Shown: positions 8,072 through 16,249 of the stretch, one piece after another | Layout of the letters: each line of letters starts with the position of its first letter | How positions within the stretch are numbered: position 1 is the first letter of the stretch | From: Phytophthora sp. 'mugwort' | Taxonomy: Eukaryota; Oomycota; Peronosporomycetes; Peronosporales; Peronosporaceae | Direction of reading: 5' to 3' | Length of the DNA: 64,000 nucleotides | Assembly: GCA_033558025.1 (NCBI GenBank) | Contig: JAUCEF010000012.1 | Span: 2,356,001 to 2,420,000, forward strand | Made by a program: the position numbers and the translations under genes | Notes under the pieces: generated by a model | Seen by the model: the letters and a program-made list of their open reading frames with translations, nothing else | The model's database searches: none | Told to the model about the DNA's origin: nothing

Positions 8072-10076
8072 ATGAGTTCTGGTTTTCATTATCCTCAGCC
8101 AATTTTCACATCAACCATCTATAATCCCGATTACTTTCTAAAGTTGGATTCGTCTGGTTATCTGTCATATGAGTATGCTCAGACTTTGTATCTTGATAAG
8201 AATGATTATCGATTGACGTTCCTATCAGGGATTACACCCGGGATAGCTACACAAGGCGTATCACTTGTTCCTGGAACCAATAATGATATTAGTGGGCTTG
8301 GTACTATCAGTTGCAGCGCTCTGACGGTCGCAGGTGTTCCCGTGGGGACTCTACCATCATTCTTAGATGGAATTACACCCGAATCAGCCGCAAACTCAAA
8401 GGCTCTCGTTCTTGGAGGATCTGGCGAAATCGGAACTATTACATCACTAACGGCGACCAATATTTATGGATCCATAAAGACCGCGGCGCAGCCTGGTATT
8501 ACTTCACTTGGCACTCTCTCAGCATTGAATGTCTCTGGCGCTGTATCGGCAGCTACACTACCTGGCACGCTATCGACAGGAGCTCAAACCAATATTACTT
8601 CACTTGGGACGCTATCAGGGCTCACGATTGGCGGCAACCTTGTATTCACGGGTGCAGGTAGATCATTAATTGGTTTATCATCAATATCCGCAACAACGCT
8701 GACTGGAGCTGTTTCAGGATCTCAAACGGGCATTACGGCTGTTGGAATCCTAACCAACCTCACGCTGAATACTGGTGGAACTGGTTTGCAAATACCTAGC
8801 CTCAAATTCTGGAACTCATCGTTGGGATCGTATCTCAATTTGATCATATGGCATTCGTTGGCATCAGTTATGGTGGTGCTGTAGCATCTAAAGCTCTCGT
8901 AGTTGATATCAACAAGGATATCACATCGATCCGCACTCTTGATGCCCAAAACCTGAATGGTTCGATAAAGGTCAGCGGGACACCCGGCGACTTCGGATCG
9001 ATCAGAATCAGCGGGACTGATGTTATCACAAGCTCAAGGCATATCCAAAATATCGGTAATATTGCTTGTAGCGGAACGTTGAACGCATTCGCTGGGTATC
9101 AAGTCAATAGTGTTGCTTTCGTCGATGCAAGTCGAAATATATATCAGCAGCAACCTTTTCAACATCTGGTAATATTACGTGCTCTGGAAGTCTAAAGGTT
9201 TTTTTAGCTTATGGAAATCAAGCTAATATAACAACTGTAGGAAGCTTAACAGAGTTAGGCATTAATTCAACACCTGCAAATGAATATTTCTCTATTACTG
9301 GATCTGGAACGGATTATTTGGATAGTAGCTATACAAGGATGCTTGCATTTAAAGGATCGAACATTTCACCTGTTCAGTTTCAAATCGAGGTCAATAATGG
9401 CACTAATGCAACATCTACGAATGCTACTTGAATTGGAAATTATACATCTAATGACCTAAGATTTGGTACTAATCAGACAACTCGTATGACTCTAACGAAC
9501 ACTGGACGTCTTGGATTATCTACTGTCACCCCATCAGCCCCTCTCCATGTCTCTAATACTGTAAGTTATACATGGAATAGTGCAGGTAATGTAGGATTAA
9601 CAGCGTATCGACTAAGAAGTGACTCTGGAGTGACAGAAACTGCTACTGGAACACCAATCACATATACAAATGTATGCGGTATATTTAGCGGATATATTGG
9701 TTGCGAAGCGATGGTTATGCAATCAGATCGTCGTTTAAAGCAAGATATTGTTGATGTGCCTATTGGCCGTGTTGAATGTCTTTACAAGACCTTGAAAGTG
9801 AAATCATATAAATGGAAGCAACATCCTGATAAGCCAAAAGAATTGGGTCTGATCGCTCAGGATGTTTTAGATCAAGGATTCTTAGATTTAGTCGCTCGTA
9901 TCCCTGATAATGATACAGAACTTGAGCAAAGTTCTGATCCATGGTTAGAGCCTAAGGGGGTAAAGCTTCATGTAGATTATTCAAAATTAGCTGCTTATAA
10001 CGTGAGAATGATTCAGGCATTGATTGATAGAGTAGATGACCAGCAAAAGCAAATCGATGAGTTGAAAAATCGCTGA
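8072..10076 (+). pseudogene. Virion fibre with S74 endosialidase-type chaperone, broken
   Basis: One gene of about 668 codons spread over three frames. The N-terminal part (8072-8884) begins MSSGFHYPQPIF and has repeats of the form ITSLGTLSALNVSGA and TNITSLGTLSGL, typical of trimeric beta-helical fibres. It continues in frame 8848-9195, then in a third frame from about 9160 to 10076 that is cut by an in-frame TGA at 9429-9431. The end carries SDRRLKQDI, then YKWKQ and LGLIAQDV, VDYSKLAAYNVRMIQAL, and a coiled-coil tail. This is the S74 intramolecular chaperone that trimerises and cleaves itself from viral fibres. The last piece alone (ATG 9486) could encode a free 196-aa chaperone. Likely a receptor-binding fibre in the active virus. 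All lesions are shared by the copies. Confidence 0.75.
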
Positions 10077-10089
10077 GTGAGTATAGACA

Positions 10090-10353
10090 ATGGCTGCCTT
10101 CAAGTTTAGAGTTTCTCAACGAAAGGGAAAAAAATATGATGCTGTGTTTGATGATGGTAGCATTGTATCTTTTGGCGCTTTCAAGCGGGATGGTACGCCT
10201 TATCAACAATACAAGGATTCGACACCTTTAAGAGCATTTCGTGCGTATGATCACAGCGATAAAGCGAGGCGCGAAAGATACTATAAGCGACACAAAAACA
10301 ACCATCCGATGTACTCAGCCGATTGGTTTTCGAAAAAATATTTATGGACCTAA
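10090..10353 (+). CDS. Conserved small viral protein, 87 aa
   Basis: Starts 13 bp after the fibre stop. It is basic, with RKGKKYDAVFDDGSIVSFG near the start and YDHSDKARRERYYKRH followed by SADWFSKKYLW at the end. I have seen this C-terminal pattern in small proteins of algal giant viruses and PLVs; no function is known to me. Complete in copies A and C, frameshifted in B. Confidence 0.6.
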   Translation: MAAFKFRVSQRKGKKYDAVFDDGSIVSFGAFKRDGTPYQQYKDSTPLRAFRAYDHSDKARRERYYKRHKNNHPMYSADWFSKKYLWT

Positions 10354-10363
10354 ATATAAAACA

Positions 10364-10603
10364 ATGGGTTGCCTACCAAGTAAAGAGCTCAAAACTAATT
10401 TAACTACTGATGAACCTAATCAGATCGTGGGATCGACGATGCTACAAGCTGACAAAAGTATTGTTCTTGGTGATAGTGTGTTCCTTCCCACCAAAAGTCC
10501 TGATGGTGAGTCTGCCATACTTGAAGTAAGTATCAGCGATAAAAAACTAACATTTATCGAGGATATCGAAACAAACTCGTGCGAAGTGGCATTGCTTAGA
10601 TAG
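10364..10603 (+). CDS. Small protein with MGC N-terminus, 79 aa
   Basis: ATG at 10364 follows the previous stop by 10 bp. The start MGCLPSKE fits an N-myristoylation signal (Gly2, Ser6) with an adjacent Cys for palmitoylation. The rest is acidic and beta-like with no known domain. A longer frame from 10241 overlaps the preceding gene and is unlikely. It could be a membrane-tethered viral protein; no family recognised. Confidence 0.5.
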   Translation: MGCLPSKELKTNLTTDEPNQIVGSTMLQADKSIVLGDSVFLPTKSPDGESAILEVSISDKKLTFIEDIETNSCEVALLR

Positions 10604-10612
10604 CAAACGTCT

Positions 10613-10765
10613 TCACGGTCTTTTTTTCTTAGGTTGGTAGGCCCACATACGCCCACCCTCGGTTTGCGTTGATGCATCCACCTTCCTGATGGACTTATCG
10701 AGATCAGTAGCCCATACGGCTGCCTGAGCCTTCTGAGGGCGTTCATGAATGATTAGATTCTTCAT
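10613..10765 (-). CDS. Short viral protein (50 aa), probably the tail of a frameshifted gene
   Basis: ATG 10763-10765 gives MKNLIIHERPQKAQAAVWAT, then DKSIRKVDAST, ending in QPKKKRP. The same frame stays open upstream to about 10817. Another ATG (near 10831, MFFFNP) runs into it in a different frame across a run of five C on the minus strand, so the true gene is probably about 70 residues and lost a base there. Converges with the MGC protein. The Lys-rich end suggests nucleic acid contact. No family recognised. Confidence 0.45.
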   Translation of the reverse strand: MKNLIIHERPQKAQAAVWATDLDKSIRKVDASTQTEGGRMWAYQPKKKRP

Positions 10766-10838
10766 GATGGCTTTGAGCTCAGCAACGTTGTTATCAGCGT
10801 TATCACTGCAATAATTCGGGGGTTAAAGAAGAACATGA

Positions 10839-13504
10839 TTATAGTAGTCGAGTTATAATTTCTTTAAATTCTTTATCATCAATGAGTCGATTGCTGTACA
10901 TATTCACTGTAAGAGACTTGAGCTGTTTGATGATGCTTGGATTATCATTTCCTAACTCAATATGAGCCTTGAGCTTGTCATACTCAGCGCGAAGTGTTTC
11001 AAGTGGATCAGTGAGCTTATCGTGAAAATTGTACTGAAGATGAGTTATCGCAAGGATCTCTTTGAACATTTTTTTATCTTCGATGCTGAGCTTGTCATAC
11101 ATCCCCTGATCGATATGGTTCTTATATACGAGACTTCTGATCATTGATTTTAGGCTATCACTGATTTGACACTTCGGCCCACACTTGCGACGATTCGGCT
11201 GTACAATCACAGGAGTCTTAGCATCAAGGTCAGGAATACGAATGTACTTGCTACCGAGCTGTCGATAAACGTAGGCGCTTGGTGTCGCTAACCCCTGAAT
11301 CTCATTTAGGTTGTAGGTCCTTCCACGTCTGACCACCCCATCGAGTGGTGCAACACCTGCTTCTCTTAGGCCACGACCTTTCAATCCGCTTCCGCTAACC
11401 TGATTGATCATATCATTCATAACTCCACGAACCGATTTATCATCTTGACGATCAACAAAGCCATCTACATTGATTTGCTCCTGAGCCACAATGCTATATT
11501 GTTTAGCTTTTGCGTTAAATACAGCTCTTGTTGCCTTCATAGCTGATGCCGCTGCCTTTAGTGCCGATCGAGCTGATTTTGAGTTGTTTCCTTTGACTGC
11601 TTCCTTAGCCTCTTCATAACGTTTTTGCGCTTCTCCGTATGATTGGTAAGCGCGTTCAGAATCGTCATGAAGCTTCTGTAGTTGGTCTTCACTATCAACC
11701 TGAGTATAGGGTTCAATACCTTGTCGTCTGATATCATGAGCCGTATTCAAGATTGCTTCATTCAATATCTTAAGATTATCATCGAGATTTTTGCGCCTTT
11801 GCTGATCAAGTTTCTTACTTTCAACCAATTGTGCTGCTTCCTCATCATTTGATGGGAATGGATACTCAACTTCCTTGGGATATTTATCCAAATCCTCAAA
11901 TCCATCGAGCAACGATAGGAATGTACCCATCCACCTGATATTCCTCATCAATCCCTTCCACGCTTCTCCAGATACTTGCTTGTGTTTCACATTTCTAATA
12001 TTCAATGGTCTGGTCTCAGATGGCTCACCAAAATAGTAGTCTGTATGCGTTTTAACACTGTCTTAACCTCAACGATTGGTTTGAGTCTAAACGGGATTTT
12101 AATACCCTTTGAAGGAAGTTGCGTATAGTAATCAGTTAAGATGTTTTTAGCATCGTTATCAGCGTTGGATAGGTTTTGATCCATATCTTCATTAATTTCA
12201 GCCATAATACCTTGACGTGCCTCACCTACGCCTTCTGTGAAATCATTAACATCAATTTCTTTGTCCTCATCACCGATCATCTCTAAGTCAAGACCTTTCG
12301 ACCTGACCATATCTCTACAAATGATTTGAGCGTAAGTTGCCAATTGACCTTCTTGATGATAGCCGGCTTCATTTGATTACTTTCCTTACCGAAAACACCA
12401 ATAGTACTTCCCTTGATCCATACATAACCATTAGCATCAAATGGTGTTGATTTGTTCGTTCTTTTAAGGATAGGAACAATCTTCTTCATTAAACCATTAG
12501 ATTCAAGTAGTTCCTTATTTTTAGCAATGATCAAGTACATTTTGAATTTACTATTAGACTGATCGGAAGTTGTAAAAGTTGAATTATCAAAGAGAAAACT
12601 GTCCTCAAGTCGTTGTTTGCTTTGTTTATAGTCGTCAAAAGAAGAAGCACTTGCTCTTTTGGATCCAATACGCTTCCATACTTGAAAAGGTGCATTTTTA
12701 TCCTCTTTACCCATCTCATTTCGCTCATGTTTCTCATTGATATAATTGTTAAATCTAACATCGTTTGTGATGACAAATCCAATATGATCGTATGTCTCTT
12801 CCCAATCAATGCTTGGAACCGACAATCTTGTTCAATCTAATACTGTATGTCTTAGCTCCGTTTCCAATATAATACTTTGTTAGCTGACGTCCATTAGAAA
12901 CAAGAGGATGAATACCCATTTGAGCAAGAATCGGATAAACCTCAAATATTTCCTCAACCGCTTTCTTAAATTCGTTTTGAGAGATTTGTTCATCATCGCT
13001 AAATAGAGTGTCAGGTGTTGGTGATGCATCCTTCCCAACAGCGATATCAACTGAAGGGATACTAATTCCTTCTATTGAAACATTAGATAGTGGTCTCTGT
13101 AATGGAGGGATACTAACACCATCCAGTTTAACATCGGAAAGTAATCTAACGCTAGGTTCTGTGTTAGTTCCAGTTGTTGATACCTCAGGGTTTATACCAG
13201 AGTTTTCATCACTGAGACTTTTTGTTAAGTCGGATTGAGCAATCGCCTGATCAATAATATCATTCAGGTTTTGCTTCACTGCATCAGGGATTGCTTCATC
13301 AGTGCCAACACCTGTATCAGTTTGGGTTGTTGCCGTCGTCTTCTTAGCTATCGTAGTGAAAGAATTGGATACATCAGTCGCCCACGATGTGCTCTGATAC
13401 ATCTCACGCTTGGTGTTAGCTTGTCGAACCCGTCGCTGAGCTTTTTCAAGTAGCTCCTGACGTTTCTGCTCTCTCTGAGCGCGGGATGTGAAATTTGGGA
13501 ACAT
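10839..13504 (-). pseudogene. Large viral protein (about 880 codons), frameshifted three times
   Basis: Four overlapping minus-strand frames line up as one gene: 13504-12806 (ATG 13502-13504, basic helical start MFPNFTSRAQREQKRQE, then Thr/Ser-rich), about 12828-12283, about 12373-12002 and 12062-10839. The joins near 12815, 12345 and 12045 each need a one-base shift; coding character runs up to and beyond each join. The last part has a long Ala/Lys/Glu helix region, a RKCGPKC motif, and a C-terminal segment with SLVYKNHIDQG and NPSIIKQLKSL. I recognise no enzyme motif. Position among capsid genes suggests a structural, scaffold or replication-associated protein. Only the 10839-12062 part has a long uninterrupted frame. 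All lesions are shared by the copies. Confidence 0.55.
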
Positions 13505-13506
13505 CG

Positions 13507-13516
13507 TATCTATATG
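13507..13516. promoter_or_regulatory. TATCTATATG at the start of the large viral gene
   Basis: Lies 3 bp before the minus-strand ATG at 13504. Shares the TCTATAT core with sites at 5223, 8044 and 15796. Confidence 0.35.
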
Positions 13517-13797
13517 TTGCGAATCATAAAAAAATGAGTACTCAAATTAACAATAACTCGGCATGACTGAGTCGTGTCGGAAGTAGCATAAGAATGACAA
13601 ATATGATTTCGCTCATTTAGAAGATTAAGATATCGATCCTTGATACAATGGAATGGAACTCCAAATATATCTTCCAACTCATTTCTATACTTCTGATTTA
13701 CAACAATTTTACGGAAAGTAGCGACAGCATCAAGATTCATCAACTCATTCTTGATACGACTAACCTCCTGAATGATCCAAAGCTTCTTTTGTAGCTG
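13510..13797 (-). pseudogene. C-terminal fragment of an unknown viral gene, about 95 aa
   Basis: The minus-strand frame enters from the carboxylesterase middle and continues from about 13797 as LQKKLWIIQEVSRIKNELMN, ending at 13510. It is AT-rich like the other viral genes, so esterase and viral reading frames are fused by chance. Near the end it has LNLLNERNHICHSYA, where R-N-x3-H resembles the Rx4-6H motif of HEPN domains. The N-terminus was lost when the esterase block replaced it. Function unknown. Confidence 0.5.
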
Positions 13798-14504
13798 CGT
13801 CGAGCCGAGGTATTGCGAAGTGCCGGCGGGCACTACGTTGAATCGATAGCTGTACACCGGCACGTCGTCGCGTGTCCACATGTGCGACATAAAGCGACGA
13901 GGGCCATGCTGATTGTTGTCTCCGGCGTATGCCTCCACGCGCTTGTACATGTATCCAAAGGATGTGTCGTTGCCTGGGCGTCCACGGAGCGTAGCGGGAA
14001 TACCAATCTGTGGGATGTCGGGGTACATTTTCAGGAGCACCTCGGCCTCCTCTTCGCTGTAGCCCATTGTTGTAACCAGGTACTCGTAGAACTCCTCGGT
14101 TGTGTCAATCCCGGACTTGCCAAACGCAGTACCCTCGTCAGAGTTGGCGCCATGCAGGATCGGTACGTGCACGAACTTGCCCTTGCCAATGAGTTTCGGG
14201 CCCACGTCCGTCAGGAAGTCGCCATCGACGGACGGCGCGTACATTGCCGAAGTAGCGACAGAGCTGTTGAGAACAGCCGAGAGCGTATCAATCGGGACTT
14301 CGCGGAGGCACTCGACAGTGTCTTCTGCAGAGCTGCAATTCGTGGCATTGGTGATCTTGTTGTAGTAGACGTCCCAGGCAGACGCGTTCTTGAAGCTCTT
14401 CGGCCAGTAAGCGGAGGCGCCCGACTCCATCACGGCACTACGAAAGAGGCCGTCGTCACGGCCGTCGTAGGCTACCAGCTGGTACCCAATGCTGCGAGCT
14501 CCAG
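13796..14504 (-). pseudogene. Carboxylesterase type B, middle fragment, inverted
   Basis: On the minus strand from 14504 the sequence resumes the esterase exactly where the head fragment stops (TGGAGCTCGCAGCA shared). It reads SIGYQLVAYDGRDD, FRSAVMESGASAYWP, the acid-residue segment HGANSDEGTAFG and YRFNVVPAGTSQYLGST, then breaks at about 13796. The catalytic His segment expected next is missing, and the following part of the family sequence is found at 2898-3198. Both sides of this 709-bp block are viral DNA. GC-rich against AT-rich flanks. Confidence 0.85.
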
Positions 14505-15453
14505 TACTGACCTCCATCCTATCTTCAAGGATCTTGACTTGATGGCCAATCCTCAAATTCGTCTTCGCTTCCGCGTCAATCAGGGTACTTCCGCTGTCGC
14601 TGTAAGCGCTGCTAAGGGTTTGTCTCTAACAAGTACTACTCTTGCAAGTGGTAATGTATGCCCTGTTATGCTTGCGGCTACCTCCACTGGTAATCCTATG
14701 GCTGGTGTCATCGCTAATTCCGCTCCATTCAGTATTTGCTGGGGCGCTGTAGTCAATGCCCTTGAACCCAATATTGATGGAACTTACATGCCTTTCACCA
14801 CTTCTCGTCTGTATGTACCGTTCGTACATCTTGAGAACCCTCAGGCTATTATTTTCAAGCCTGTTAAGAAATTTCGATACAATGACTGCGATGCTCAGTG
14901 GTTCTATCAGCGTGCTGCTGTTGGTAAGCAAGCGACCCAGCATAATGCTGCATTCGATCTCCAACTGTCGGCGTCTGTTAAAAATGCCAAATACATTATT
15001 CTTCTTCCTTTCGCTGAACAGACGGGTAGCTTTGCTTCCGCCGCTGTACAGCAATTTCAGAGTCCTTTCGATTCGGCTCCGTGGTCGCTTCACCCGGGAT
15101 CGTCTATTCGCAACTTCAACGTTCGTATCGGATCTCATCAGACGTTCGATATCAGCCATGACTATGACTTCCACCACTTTCACAATGAACTGGCTAAGAT
15201 TGGATCGATAAATGGTGATTTGACTCCTGAGCTGGTGAATGGTCTTCTTGACTATCAGACGTGGTCGCTAACTAACCGCGTTCTCATTGCTGATGTCAGT
15301 CGTCTGACTGAGCGTGATATTCCTCAGGCTATTCAGGTACAAGGCATAAACGCAGGATGCCAAGTAACAAATATGCTCGTACTGGCTGTGAGTGAGCAAG
15401 AGCTATCTTACGATCGCCTAACGGGTGAGATTTTAGATTTTACCACAGCTTAG
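14505..15453 (+). pseudogene. Major capsid protein (double jelly roll), N-terminally truncated
   Basis: The frame is open from the esterase junction as TDLHPIFKDLDLMANPQIRL and runs 315 codons to the stop at 15453. Segments RLYVPFVHLENPQ, the PFDSAPWSLHPGS turn, SIRNFNVRIGS and DYDFHHFHNEL match my memory of the second half of PLV-type capsid proteins. The N-terminal part is gone, replaced by esterase DNA. An ATG at 14542 is in frame but probably internal. Upstream the frame runs through antisense esterase to 13813 and is not real there. It cannot form a normal capsomer. C-terminal part uninterrupted in both complete copies. Confidence 0.7.
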
Positions 15454-15481
15454 ATTTAAAAAAAATAATTTTTTCTTAGCT
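15454..15481. terminator. A/T-run between convergent capsid and ExoX-like genes
   Basis: An A8 run, TA, then a T6 run lie in the 22-bp gap between two convergent stops. Probable 3' end signal for both. Copy B has a slightly different run pattern. Confidence 0.35.
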
Positions 15482-15778
15482 TAACTCTTTCAGTAGCTTA
15501 GGACACTTTTCAATAACGAATTGGTTCTTGCGAAGGTAATCGATATATCCTGGATTCATTCGACTGATCTGCTTGAGGGTCTTACCTCGATACTTACCCC
15601 AAGTCATCATGTAAGAGTTATCATCAGTCAGAAACTTGCTGTGGAGGAATATCTTGATTTCATCACTAATAATTTGATTGGGTTGATTGAAAACCCAACG
15701 ACAATAGCCGGGATCACTATCATAGACCTCTTCAATGGTCTTACCTTTGTATTTTCCGAAAGTTAGTTCGTTCGACAT
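15476..15778 (-). CDS. Protein of two ExoX-C-like modules, 100 aa
   Basis: ATG at 15776-15778. Two similar halves: LTFGKYKGKTIEEV with DPGYCRW (residues 5-28) and MTWGKYRGKTLKQI with NPGYIDY (58-81). The GKYKGK...DPGY pattern is the small module at the C-terminus of exodeoxyribonuclease X-type proteins, also found alone in large DNA viruses; a role in nucleic acid binding is suspected for such modules. Here it is doubled with no nuclease domain. Intact in both complete copies. Located next to the capsid gene. Confidence 0.65.
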   Translation of the reverse strand: MSNELTFGKYKGKTIEEVYDSDPGYCRWVFNQPNQIISDEIKIFLHSKFLTDDNSYMMTWGKYRGKTLKQISRMNPGYIDYLRKNQFVIEKCPKLLKELS

Positions 15779-15793
15779 GTTATCAGTGGGGTG

Positions 15794-15803
15794 TATCTAT
15801 ATA
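15794..15803. promoter_or_regulatory. TATCTATATA upstream of the ExoX-like gene
   Basis: Lies 16 bp upstream of the minus-strand ATG, in a 90-bp AT-rich stretch at the viral edge. Confidence 0.4.
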
Positions 15804-15871
15804 CATACCCCCTTTTAAATTTTTGGGACTTTTTTTAATTAATTCAGAAATTACCGACAGAGCGATCTTAG

Positions 15872-16052
15872 TGCTTGAGCGGATCTGAAACCACCCTAAG
15901 ATCCAAAAGGCGTTGCATTCGCTCTCAGGTGGTCGAGAGGTTGCATGGTCAAAATAGCAGCTGGTCCGAAAGAAGGTTCCAGGAATGTTCTTGGTGGTAA
16001 ATTACGGAAAGTAAAAAAAACTGCCGGCGTAATGTTCCAAGTATTACTACTA
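15872..16052 (+). repeat. Dispersed repeat, copy 2 (transposon-associated)
   Basis: Diverged copy of 2730-2897 in the same orientation. Here it continues past the shared part into transposase-related sequence, so this is the fuller copy. It also marks the right edge of the viral DNA. Confidence 0.8.
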
Positions 16053-16249
16053 TTATCGAGCACCGATGTCCCGCCTCCGGCGCCAGTTATCCCCATCATG
16101 GGCGAAAACAGAAACATCACCGCACGTCGCGCGGCGCAAATCGTCAGTATGGTTAAACAGCGAGCGAAAGTGGTAAGGTGGATAGTTTTTGGATGGTGAT
16201 AAAGGGCAGAATCAAGTGCCTTTTCGCTCAAGCGGTTGACGAATTCCCG

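Noticed and set aside
8311..8661. 116-codon Trp-rich plus-strand frame
   Set aside because: Out-of-frame reading of the fibre repeats.
10241..10363. N-terminal extension of the MGC protein
   Set aside because: Overlaps the 87-residue gene in another frame; the ATG at 10364 just after that gene is a better start.
13813..14541. Upstream half of a 546-codon plus-strand frame ending in the capsid sequence
   Set aside because: It is the antisense of the inverted carboxylesterase middle fragment; only the part from 14505 is capsid.
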